Source: an uncultured Gemmatimonadota bacterium
Lineage (GTDB): Bacteria; Gemmatimonadota; Gemmatimonadetes; Gemmatimonadales; GWC2-71-9
Direction of reading: 5' to 3'
DNA: 6,805 nt
Assembly (NCBI GenBank): GCA_946887295.1
Contig: CAMPKP010000167.1
Location: 1 to 6,805, forward strand
Position 1 is the first letter of the stretch; every line of letters begins with the position of its first letter. Below are positions 1 through 5,687 of this stretch, one piece after another. The translations under genes were made by a program, and so were the position numbers. The notes below the pieces were generated by a model. That model was not told the DNA's origin. It did not search any database and saw only the letters and a program-made list of their open reading frames with translations.

Positions 1-1
1 C

Positions 2-1561
2 CAGGCGGGCGAGCGAAAGGGCGAGCTGGTGCGCACCGGCCGCGACGTGCTCGTGCTGCTCGACCTGTCGCGCTCGATGGGCGTGACGGATGTGTCGAGC
101 GGCGTCTCGGGGCGGAGCACCCGCCTCGAAGTGGCGAAGCAGCTCGCGTGGGACGTGACCGCCGCCTACCCGGGCGACCGCGTGGGACTCGTGGTCTTCG
201 GCGGCAGCGCCTTCCTCCAGCTTCCCCTGACGTCGAACCGGGCATCGCTGCGCCTCTTTCTCGACGCGGCCAGCCGGGACGACCTGGGAGATCCGGCCAC
301 GGACCTGTCGGCGGCATTCCTCACCGCGGCGACCACCTTCGAGCACGAGGGCGAGACCGGCCGCCGCGCGATCGTGATCGTCAGCGACGGCGAGAGCGGG
401 GAAGGCGATCTCGACGCGGCGGCCGCCGCGCTGCGCGACCAGGAGCTGCCGGTCTTCGCGGTCGGGGTGGGGAGCGCCGAGGGAGGGCCGGTGCCGGCCG
501 ACAGCGCTGACGCGCCGGATCCCTATCACCGGGATCACATAGGACGAGTGGCGGTCTCCCGGCTGGAGGAGGGCGATCTCCGGCGCATCGCCGAGGGGAG
601 CGGCGGGGCGTTCGCGAGGTGGGACCGCTCGGAGGACGTTCGGGGGCTGGTGGCGCGGTTGGGGGAAGTGAGGGCGAGGACGCTCGAGGCGCGCTCCTCG
701 AGCGAGCGGGCCGATCGGTATCAATGGCCGCTGGGCCTGGCGCTCGCGCTGCTGCTCGGTGCCGAGGGGCTCGGAATCGGTGTCGGGACTCGACGGCAGG
801 GGCCGCCGAGCGGGGACCGTATCGCGGCCGATGTCCCCGGTCGGCGGGCCCTGCCGTCGAGTCCCGGAGAGAAGCTGCCTGCTGCAGCGACGCTGCTGGT
901 CCTGGCTCTCGTCGCCACCTCGTGCTCCCCCGTCCGCCAGGGCGAGCGGCTCTATCACCAGGGGCGCTATGCCGAGGCGTACGATGTCTTCCGGCAGCGC
1001 CTGGAGCACGACAGCGCCGGGCGGGTCGCGTTCGATGCGGGGAGTGCGCTCTACCGGCTCGAGCGGTACGACGAGGCGGTCGCGGCGTTCCGGCAGTCGA
1101 GCCGGACGCCGGAGCTGCGGCAGAAGAGTCTCTACAACCTGGGCAACGCGCTGGTGCGCGCGGCCGAGGAGCGGCCCGGCGAGAGCGCGCCGCTGCGCGA
1201 TGCCGCGGCGGCCTTCGAGGAGGCGCTTGCGCTCGCGCCCGGTGACGCCGAGGCGCGGTGGAATCTCGAGGTCGCGCTTCGGCGGCTGGGGGACGATCGG
1301 ACCACCGGCGGCTCTTCCGGCCGGGGGCGCGCGGGCGACTACGGCCGGGGCGACAACAACGTGCCGGGCTACGAGGGGAACCCCGACGCCGCGGTGGGAG
1401 CGATGGCGGGAGGAGGCTACGGCTCAGCCGAGGGGGAGTCGGTGGAAGAGCTGAGCCCGGACGAAGCCCGCCGATTGCTGGAGGCGGTCGAGCGACAACA
1501 GCTTACGAGCCACGAAGGTCGCCAGGCCAAGCGCGGGCCCACGGGGGAGCGCGACTGGTGA
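2..1561 (+). CDS. BatB-BatC-like fusion: VWA domain plus TPR protein (5' partial)
   Basis: The frame is open from the window edge, so the gene starts upstream. The GTG at 29 is not a credible start because coding-like residues precede it. Counting from base 2 (519 residues), a von Willebrand A domain fills about 10-225 with a full MIDAS metal site: D21-x-S23-x-S25, T100 and D129. A hydrophobic helix follows at 242-261. A second hydrophobic stretch at 292-308 ends in Cys308 and resembles a lipoprotein signal. TPR-like repeats run from about 310 to 429, then a Gly-rich linker, then a charged tail ending Arg-Asp-Trp. BatB has the VWA-plus-helix layout. BatC has the TPRs and, as I recall, a similar C-terminal Asp-Trp. 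In the Bacteroides-type aerotolerance operon these are separate genes, beside moxR and batA. The protein is likely membrane-anchored and involved in envelope or stress functions; its biochemical role is unknown. No batD or batE follows, so this seems to end the operon. Confidence 0.85.
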   Translation, partial: QAGERKGELVRTGRDVLVLLDLSRSMGVTDVSSGVSGRSTRLEVAKQLAWDVTAAYPGDRVGLVVFGGSAFLQLPLTSNRASLRLFLDAASRDDLGDPATDLSAAFLTAATTFEHEGETGRRAIVIVSDGESGEGDLDAAAAALRDQELPVFAVGVGSAEGGPVPADSADAPDPYHRDHIGRVAVSRLEEGDLRRIAEGSGGAFARWDRSEDVRGLVARLGEVRARTLEARSSSERADRYQWPLGLALALLLGAEGLGIGVGTRRQGPPSGDRIAADVPGRRALPSSPGEKLPAAATLLVLALVATSCSPVRQGERLYHQGRYAEAYDVFRQRLEHDSAGRVAFDAGSALYRLERYDEAVAAFRQSSRTPELRQKSLYNLGNALVRAAEERPGESAPLRDAAAAFEEALALAPGDAEARWNLEVALRRLGDDRTTGGSSGRGRAGDYGRGDNNVPGYEGNPDAAVGAMAGGGYGSAEGESVEELSPDEARRLLEAVERQQLTSHEGRQAKRGPTGERDW

Positions 1562-1639
1562 GCCGATGGCCTCTTGCGCCGGAACGTCGAATGCCCTAAC
1601 CTGACTGAACAACCGAAGCTCGTGGTCATTTGCGGCGTA

Positions 1640-1668
1640 TTGCAGCCACGTTAAACAAATGCTAAAAA
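1640..1668 (+). promoter_or_regulatory. Weak candidate promoter upstream of the ThrC-like gene
   Basis: TTGCAG at 1640-1645 and TAAAAA at 1663-1668 are separated by 17 bases and match the sigma-70 consensus at 3 of 6 and 4 of 6 positions. It lies in the AT-rich dip. Against it, transcription would start near 1675, just before the terminator-like hairpin at 1678-1708, so either this promoter or that terminator is probably misread. Confidence 0.2.
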
Positions 1669-1691
1669 GCCTCGCGACCCGCGTGCTTTTT
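1664..1691. repeat. Inverted repeat AAAAAGC/GCTTTTT overlapping the terminator
   Basis: AAAAAGC (1664-1670) is the exact reverse complement of GCTTTTT (1685-1691). Inside it CGCG (1673-1676) can pair with CGCG (1680-1683) across an ACC loop. The A-run/T-run flanks would suit a bidirectional terminator. This structure uses bases 1680-1686, which the 1678-1700 hairpin also needs, so the two cannot form together. Confidence 0.5.
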
Positions 1692-1708
1692 GGCACCGGG
1701 CGTTTTTT
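1678..1708 (+). terminator. Intrinsic terminator-like hairpin, probably ending the bat operon
   Basis: The 5' arm CCCG-C-GTGC (1678-1686) pairs with GCACCGGG (1693-1700) as eight base pairs with one bulged C at 1682. The loop is six bases (1687-1692). The stem is followed after CG by six T's (1703-1708). This is a standard rho-independent terminator shape, placed about 120 bases after the bat stop codon. Flanking repeats can form competing hairpins, so it could instead be a regulated attenuator in the leader of the downstream gene. Confidence 0.5.
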
Positions 1709-1726
1709 CATTTTGGGCCCGGTGCC
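1692..1726. repeat. Perfect 10-bp inverted repeat in the ThrC-like gene leader
   Basis: GGCACCGGGC (1692-1701) is the exact reverse complement of GCCCGGTGCC (1717-1726), with a 15-base T-rich loop. Its 5' arm contains the whole 3' arm of the terminator-like hairpin, so forming it would disrupt that terminator. It ends about 20 bases before the Shine-Dalgarno sequence, so it would not obviously mask the ribosome binding site. Confidence 0.6.
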
Positions 1727-1747
1727 GGGAGAGGGGGCCAGTGAGGC

Positions 1748-1755
1748 GGGAGGAA
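1748..1755 (+). promoter_or_regulatory. Ribosome binding site setting the start of the ThrC-like gene
   Basis: GGGAGGAA sits five bases before ATG 1761. This strong Shine-Dalgarno match, together with the hairpins upstream, decides for ATG 1761 over the in-frame ATG at 1659. Confidence 0.8.
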
Positions 1756-1760
1756 GCAGA

Positions 1761-3035
1761 ATGACGACGGCCCTGATCACCGAGCGCGAGCAGTCGCTCC
1801 AGCAACAGACACTGCGGCCACTGCCACAGGCCTGCCGGCTCTGCGGCGCCTCCCAGCCGGCCGCGCCGGTGGCGATCTGCGAAGAATGTCTGGGTCCCCT
1901 CGAGCCGGTCTACGATCCCGACCGCCCGCTGCCGGACGCCGCCACGATCGCGTCGCGACCCGGGTCGCTGTGGCGCTACCGCGAATGGCTCCCGTTCGAG
2001 GGTGAGCCGGTGCTGTCGCTCGACAGCGGGTTCACCCCCCTGGTGGAGGCGCCCGCGCTGGCGCGCCGGCTCGGCGTGGCGCGCCTCTGGGTCAAGAACG
2101 ACGCCGTCTGCCATCCATCGCTCTCCTTCAAGGACCGCGTGGTCGCCTCCGCGATCAACGCGGCCCTCGCCTTCGGCCTCGACACCGTCGGCTGCGCCTC
2201 CACCGGCAACCTCGCCAACTCGGTCGCCGCGCAGGCCGCCCGTGCGGGGCTGGCCGCGTGGATCTTCATCCCTCACGATCTCGAGATCGGCAAGGTCGTG
2301 GGAACCGCGGTGTACAACCCGCACCTGGTCCGGATCCGGGGCAACTACGACGACGTCAACCGCCTCTGCACCCAGGCGGCCGACCGGTACGGGTGGGGTC
2401 TCGTCAACATCAACCTCCGCGGCTACTACGGCGAAGGGTCCAAGACCGTCGCGTTCGAGATCTGCGAGCAGCTCGGCTGGCGGACACCGTCCGCCGTCGT
2501 CGCCCCGATGGCGGGCGGGTCGCTGGTGACGAAGCTGGGGAAGGGATTCGCCGAATTCGCGAAGGCGGGACTGGTATCCGGAGGGCCGCCACGCCTCTAC
2601 GGCGCCCAGGCCGAGGGCTGCTCGCCCATCGTGCGGCTGGTGGAATCCGACGGGGAGCAGCTGGAGCCGGTCGTTCCGAATACCATCGCCCGCTCCATCG
2701 CGATCGGCAATCCGGCCGACGGCCGCTTCGCCGCGCAGGCGATCAGGGGAACCGGCGGCTGGGTGGCCGCGGTCTCGGACCAGGACCTCGTCGCGGGGAT
2801 CCGCCTCCTCGCCGAGACGACGGGCATCTTCACCGAGACGGCGGGCGGCGCCACGGTGGCCGGCGCCGCCGCGCTGGCCCGGGCGGGCCGGCTCGGCCCC
2901 GAGGACGAAGTCGTTCTGTGCATCACCGGCAACGGACTCAAGACCGTGGAGGCGCTTCAGGGCGTGCTGCCCGAGGCCCCCGTCATCGCACCGAAGATCC
3001 GAGAACTGGAGGCGCTGTATGGCCGTGACCTTTAG
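1761..3035 (+). CDS. thrC: Threonine synthase-family PLP enzyme with zinc ribbon, paired with a sulfur carrier
   Basis: 424 residues from ATG 1761; the in-frame ATG at 1659 would add 34 residues translated across hairpins and is rejected. An N-terminal zinc ribbon has C25-x2-C28 and C40-x2-C43. The fold-type II PLP core follows: S122-F-K124-D-R with K124 as the expected Schiff-base lysine, S147-T-G-N150 contacting the cofactor, an A251-G-G-S254 phosphate loop, and C387-I-T-G-N-G392 near the end. Family knowledge: threonine synthase converts O-phosphohomoserine to threonine and phosphate in the cytosol. This protein departs from classical ThrC, with L121 where the usual PTGSFKDR motif has Gly and GNGLK where many have GHGLKDP. 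I recall a paralogous subfamily of this type, including in Actinobacteria, next to MoaD/ThiS-like genes. The downstream carrier gene overlaps its end by 17 nt, implying translational coupling. The family is certain; the reaction could be threonine synthesis or a carrier-dependent sulfhydrylation. Confidence 0.88.
   Translation: MTTALITEREQSLQQQTLRPLPQACRLCGASQPAAPVAICEECLGPLEPVYDPDRPLPDAATIASRPGSLWRYREWLPFEGEPVLSLDSGFTPLVEAPALARRLGVARLWVKNDAVCHPSLSFKDRVVASAINAALAFGLDTVGCASTGNLANSVAAQAARAGLAAWIFIPHDLEIGKVVGTAVYNPHLVRIRGNYDDVNRLCTQAADRYGWGLVNINLRGYYGEGSKTVAFEICEQLGWRTPSAVVAPMAGGSLVTKLGKGFAEFAKAGLVSGGPPRLYGAQAEGCSPIVRLVESDGEQLEPVVPNTIARSIAIGNPADGRFAAQAIRGTGGWVAAVSDQDLVAGIRLLAETTGIFTETAGGATVAGAAALARAGRLGPEDEVVLCITGNGLKTVEALQGVLPEAPVIAPKIRELEALYGRDL
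3008..3012 (+). promoter_or_regulatory. Ribosome binding site for the sulfur carrier, inside the ThrC-like gene
   Basis: GGAGG lies six bases before ATG 3019, within the last codons of the upstream gene. It supports the overlapping start and independent reinitiation of the small protein. Confidence 0.75.
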
Positions 3036-3294
3036 CCTGCCCACCGTGCTCGCCAAGCTGGCGGACGGACAGTCCACCATTCAGGCGAGCGGCACCACGC
3101 TGGGCGACGTCGTCGCCCAGATCGCGGACCGCTTTCCCCGCCTCGCACCGCGGCTGCGGGACGACAAGGGGGGGCCCTATCCGTTCGTCACCTACTACCT
3201 GAACGACGAGGACATCCGCTTCCGGAGCGGGTTCTCCACGCCGGTGACCGAGGGGGACGAGATCACCGTGGTGGCGGCGATCGCCGGCGGCTGA
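3019..3294 (+). CDS. ThiS/MoaD/CysO-like ubiquitin-fold sulfur carrier ending in Gly-Gly
   Basis: 91 residues with the beta-grasp pattern of the MoaD/ThiS superfamily and a C-terminal A-I-A-G-G. From memory it matches mycobacterial CysO along most of its length: an early V-T-F-S-L-P-T-V-L strand (CysO V-T-V-S-I-P-T-I-L), A-S-G-T-T-L-G, L-N-D-E-D-I-R-F, and G-D-E-I-T-V-V near the end. It is also close to the archaeal-type small modifiers called ubiquitin-like small modifier protein 1. In this superfamily an E1-like enzyme adenylates the terminal glycine, which is then converted to a thiocarboxylate that donates sulfur; some members are instead conjugated to lysines. The Gly-Gly end is already exposed, so no processing protease is needed to reveal it. 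The start overlaps the ThrC-like gene by 17 nt, so the two are co-expressed. No E1, JAMM protease (Mec+) or moa/thi gene lies in the window. A molybdopterin role cannot be excluded. Confidence 0.85.
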   Translation: MAVTFSLPTVLAKLADGQSTIQASGTTLGDVVAQIADRFPRLAPRLRDDKGGPYPFVTYYLNDEDIRFRSGFSTPVTEGDEITVVAAIAGG

Positions 3295-3297
3295 TCA
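3292..3297. other. Abutting convergent stop codons (TGATCA)
   Basis: TGA at 3292-3294 stops the carrier gene on the + strand. TCA at 3295-3297 is the TGA stop of the PLD gene on the - strand. The convergent genes therefore have no spacer, and their transcripts must overlap or terminate inside the opposing gene. Confidence 0.9.
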
Positions 3298-4590
3298 GTA
3301 CTGCTCGATCAGCACCTTGGCCAGGCCCTCCAGCATCCGCCGGTACAGCGGCCGGCGCCGCCACTGCTCGAGCTGGATCTCCTTCGACCGGGTCAGATCC
3401 AGCTCGATCCCCTCCGCGATCGCCCCGGTGAATCCCGCCTCACGGATCCCGAGGACGTTCTCCTCGTTGATCTCCATGCTGCGCTCGTCGAGGTTGGCGG
3501 AGCCCACGATGGACCATTCCTCGTCCACCACGACCGTCTTCGCGTGCATCATGGAGATCTGGTACTCGAAGATCCTGGCGCCCGACTCCAGCAGCTCGTC
3601 GTAGAAGCCTCTGCCCGCGTACTGCACCGGGATCGCGTCGGTGTGGTTTCCGGGAACCAGGATCCTGACGTCCACGCCGGCCCGGGCGCGCGCCTGCACG
3701 GCCTCGCGCAGATGCTGGTCGGGAATGAAGTACGAGTTCACGATCCAGAGCCGGCGCCGGGCGTTGATGAAGCTGAGCCAGAAGAGGAGCCGGATCGGCT
3801 GCTGGGCGTCCGAGGGTGAGCTGACGACCGAGAGCCCGGACGCCGGACCGGTGTCGCGGGCCGTCGGATAGAACTTGGGGCCGGCGATGACCTCGCCGCA
3901 GCAGTAGACCCAGTTGGCGGCGAATGCGGACTGGACCCCGATCACCAGCGGCCCCGTCACCCGGGTCATGCTGTCCCGCCACTCCTTCGGCGTGCGGGTG
4001 TCGCCCCGCCACTTGTCGGAGACGGCCGCGCCCCCGATGAAGGCGACTGTGCCGTCGATGACGATGGCGCGGCGGTGGGTCCGACGATAGATGCGGACCA
4101 GGTTGCGGAGCGCCAGCGGGCGGAAGAGCTCCAGCCTCACGCCGGCGCTCCGCAATCTGCGGCGGTCCGCCCGCTTCAGCTTGAGAGAGCCGAACCAGTC
4201 GAGCAGCAGCCGGACCTCGACGCCGGCCCGGGCCCGCTCCATGAAGGCCTCGATGAACTTCCCCCCGGTCTCGTCCGAGTCGAAGATGTAGACCTCGAAG
4301 TTGACCGTCTCCCTGGCGCCGGCGATCGCCTCGAGCATCGCCGGGATGAAGCGGTCGCCGTTCTGCAGGATCTCGGCGGTGCCGCCGCGAAGCAGCGGAA
4401 TGTTGAGGAAGCCGGCGGCCGCCGCGAGGAACGCGTCGGAGCCCGGCTCGGCCTCGAAGCCGAGGGAGTAGTCCGGGGTGGGCCAGTCGGGGAAGAAGAG
4501 GGCGCCCATCACGCCCACCAGGGCGATGACCCCGATCCAGAAGAAGGCCCACCCCCACCAGGGGAGCGCGAGGCCGAGCGCCTCGATCAT
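3295..4590 (-). CDS. ClsB-like phospholipase D family protein (probable cardiolipin synthase)
   Basis: 431 residues. One N-terminal membrane helix lies at about 11-33, then two PLD domains. Motif 1 is H172-R-R174-A-I-V-I-D179, followed by G-x-V-A-F-I-G-G. Motif 2 is H349-A-K351-T-V-V-V-D356, followed by I-V-G-S-A-N-L-D. The length and the N-G-D-R-F start of the first domain fit ClsB-type enzymes, which transfer a phosphatidyl group between glycerophospholipids at the inner membrane via a phosphohistidine intermediate. Oddly, the first motif has Arg174 (CGC, 4069-4071) where HxKx4D has Lys; the second is canonical. ATG 4588-4590 overlaps the upstream EEP stop as ATGA, so it is the second gene of a coupled pair and needs no strong ribosome site. 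The EEP-then-PLD order mirrors E. coli ybhP-clsB. Another phosphatidyl transferase or phospholipase specificity is possible. Confidence 0.87.
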   Translation of the reverse strand: MIEALGLALPWWGWAFFWIGVIALVGVMGALFFPDWPTPDYSLGFEAEPGSDAFLAAAAGFLNIPLLRGGTAEILQNGDRFIPAMLEAIAGARETVNFEVYIFDSDETGGKFIEAFMERARAGVEVRLLLDWFGSLKLKRADRRRLRSAGVRLELFRPLALRNLVRIYRRTHRRAIVIDGTVAFIGGAAVSDKWRGDTRTPKEWRDSMTRVTGPLVIGVQSAFAANWVYCCGEVIAGPKFYPTARDTGPASGLSVVSSPSDAQQPIRLLFWLSFINARRRLWIVNSYFIPDQHLREAVQARARAGVDVRILVPGNHTDAIPVQYAGRGFYDELLESGARIFEYQISMMHAKTVVVDEEWSIVGSANLDERSMEINEENVLGIREAGFTGAIAEGIELDLTRSKEIQLEQWRRRPLYRRMLEGLAKVLIEQY

Positions 4591-5522
4591 CTCGCGAGAT
4601 CCACGCGTGCGACCAGCGGATGGTGATCCGAGCCGAACACGTTGGGACCGCGGTCAGCGGGATCCTCGTCCACCCGCTGGACCAGGCAGGAGCGAATGGC
4701 ACCGGCGCGATCGCGGACCAGGAGGTAGTCGATCACGAGGCGGGGGAGCGCGTGGTACGTGTGGGACCAATCCGGCATCCTGGGCGGGACGCCGGGCCGG
4801 AATCCTGCCTCGACGAGCAACCGCCACGCCCCCTCCGCCCGGCCGCGCCCCAGGTTGAGATCGGCACCGAGTATCACGGTCGGATCCTCCAGGTCGGCGA
4901 GCAGGTGGGCCATCTGGAGCGCTCGCCCCGCGGCGCCCAGCCACTTGTGGCCGACCGGGCCGCGGGGGTCGAGGTGCGCGCTCACCAGCCGGACGGGCCA
5001 GCCGGAAACGGTCACCTCGGCGGTGATGGCGACCCGGCGCTGGACCACCAGGGGGAGCTCGATCCCGGTGGCAGGTCCGAGCGGCAGGGGCGTGAGGATC
5101 GCGTTGCCGCGGTCGCTCCGCTCGGGGCCGTTCCGCATCGAGGGCACGTATCGCAGGTTCCAGCCGAGCAGGCGGGCCACCTCCACGATATCGTACCGGG
5201 GCCGGAGCCGGGTCGCCAGCTCCCTGGGGGCGAACCGGTTGGCGGCCTCGGGAATGGTGTCGTCGCGCCGGAACGCCTCCTGGATCAGGAGCACGGGCGG
5301 CAGGTGGCCCGGCACGCCCAGGTCGCCGGCTTCGAGTCGCTCCACCACCTCCAGCAGCCGTCCGTGCCCCACCCAGACGTTCCAGCTCAACACCGCGAAG
5401 CTGGTCACGGCGTCGGCTCGCCGCGCCGCGTCGGGCCCAGCCAGGTCCAGGGCCACCGCCTCGCCCACGTTCTGCCGCCAGCCCACCAGGCGGGACTCGA
5501 GACCGCCTTCGCGCGATGTCAC
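4587..5522 (-). CDS. Endonuclease/exonuclease/phosphatase (EEP) family hydrolase, YbhP-like position
   Basis: 311 residues from GTG 5520-5522. The EEP (DNase I/sphingomyelinase-like) catalytic series is complete in order: L-S-W-N48, Q81-E82-A, R-G-N140-A-I-L, S-A-H183-L-D, G-A-D221-L-N223, I-D265-Y-L-L-V and G-S-D299-H300-H-P-L. These residues bind Mg and cleave phosphodiesters or phosphomonoesters. No signal peptide or membrane helix is evident, so it is probably cytosolic. The substrate cannot be told from sequence; coupling by ATGA to a PLD-family lipid enzyme favours a phospholipid or its headgroup over DNA. The domain begins only at about residue 42 and GTG 5522 has just a weak GGA before it, so the start is uncertain. 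GTG codons at 5484-5486 or 5406-5408 are alternatives; the latter would begin three residues before the first strand. Confidence 0.85.
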   Translation of the reverse strand: MTSREGGLESRLVGWRQNVGEAVALDLAGPDAARRADAVTSFAVLSWNVWVGHGRLLEVVERLEAGDLGVPGHLPPVLLIQEAFRRDDTIPEAANRFAPRELATRLRPRYDIVEVARLLGWNLRYVPSMRNGPERSDRGNAILTPLPLGPATGIELPLVVQRRVAITAEVTVSGWPVRLVSAHLDPRGPVGHKWLGAAGRALQMAHLLADLEDPTVILGADLNLGRGRAEGAWRLLVEAGFRPGVPPRMPDWSHTYHALPRLVIDYLLVRDRAGAIRSCLVQRVDEDPADRGPNVFGSDHHPLVARVDLAR

Positions 5523-5563
5523 TCCGGGTCAACGTAGACCGGCCCGGCCGGAGGCGGCAATGA

Positions 5564-5601
5564 CTGGTGTCACTCCCGTCTGCTGGCGTCACTCCCGTCT
5601 G
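5564..5601. repeat. Two back-to-back 19-bp direct repeats upstream of efp
   Basis: CTGGTGTCACTCCCGTCTG (5564-5582) is followed with no gap by a copy (5583-5601) differing only at the fifth base (T to C). A partial third copy, GTCACTCC, occurs at 5518-5525 over the EEP start codon. The 19-base period is nearly two helical turns, so bound proteins would sit on similar faces. This suits an operator pair but could also be a chance tandem duplication. Confidence 0.7.
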
Positions 5602-5672
5602 GAGGAAAGGGGAGGGCGGTGTATCTTCCACCGTCCGCGGGCGCCCGGCACGCGGAGGCGGGACAGACGACA

Positions 5673-5678
5673 GAGGAG
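5673..5678 (+). promoter_or_regulatory. Ribosome binding site for efp
   Basis: GAGGAG lies nine bases before ATG 5688; AGGAAG at 5680-5685 is a closer alternative. Either supports ATG 5688 over the in-frame GTG at 5619, which would add 23 residues that EF-P proteins lack. Confidence 0.7.
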
Positions 5679-5687
5679 CAGGAAGCG

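Larger units (their letters stand above)
1562..1760. other. Spacer between bat gene and ThrC-like gene, relatively AT-rich, structured
   Basis: No gene is supported here. The stretch from about 1605 to 1715 is clearly richer in A and T than the flanking genes, as expected for a transcription control region. It holds T-runs at 1687-1691, 1703-1708 and 1711-1714, an A-run at 1664-1668, and three overlapping inverted repeats described separately. A 12-codon frame at 1566-1604 and an upstream in-frame ATG at 1659 are not convincing as genes or starts. Confidence 0.7.
5523..5687. other. Divergent intergenic region between the EEP gene and efp
   Basis: This region must hold the promoters of both the leftward EEP-PLD operon and the rightward efp gene. 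It contains a tandem 19-bp direct repeat and a purine-rich stretch (5601-5617). A weak -10 candidate, TATCTT at 5622-5627 on the + strand, has no good -35 partner at standard spacing. I could not assign promoters with confidence. Confidence 0.6.

Noticed and set aside
1566..1604. 12-codon frame after the bat gene as a possible attenuator leader peptide
   Set aside because: It has only two scattered Thr codons and one Cys codon and no clear ribosome site, so there is no leader-peptide signature.
1659..1760. N-terminal extension of the ThrC-like protein from ATG 1659
   Set aside because: The extension is translated from hairpin and T-run sequence, has no good ribosome site, and ATG 1761 has a strong one.
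1562..1760. tRNA or known riboswitch in the spacer
   Set aside because: No cloverleaf, T-loop motif or riboswitch core that I could recognise by eye; a covariance-model search would settle it.
1662..3080. 472-codon open frame on the minus strand opposite the ThrC-like gene
   Set aside because: It is an antisense shadow in very GC-rich DNA. It has low-complexity Arg/Gly/Ala-rich content and no recognisable domain, while the + strand has a complete enzyme.
3440..4702. 420-codon minus-strand frame overlapping the PLD and EEP genes
   Set aside because: Out-of-frame shadow with Arg/Pro/Gly-rich composition; both true genes in the region have full catalytic motifs.
4620..5537. 305-codon plus-strand frame opposite the EEP gene
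   Set aside because: No domain is recognisable and it lies antisense to a gene with every EEP motif.
5564..5601. CRISPR-like array
   Set aside because: There are only two copies with no spacer between them and no cas genes.
5619..5687. 23-residue EF-P extension from GTG 5619
   Set aside because: EF-P proteins begin at the position of ATG 5688, which has a good Shine-Dalgarno sequence.
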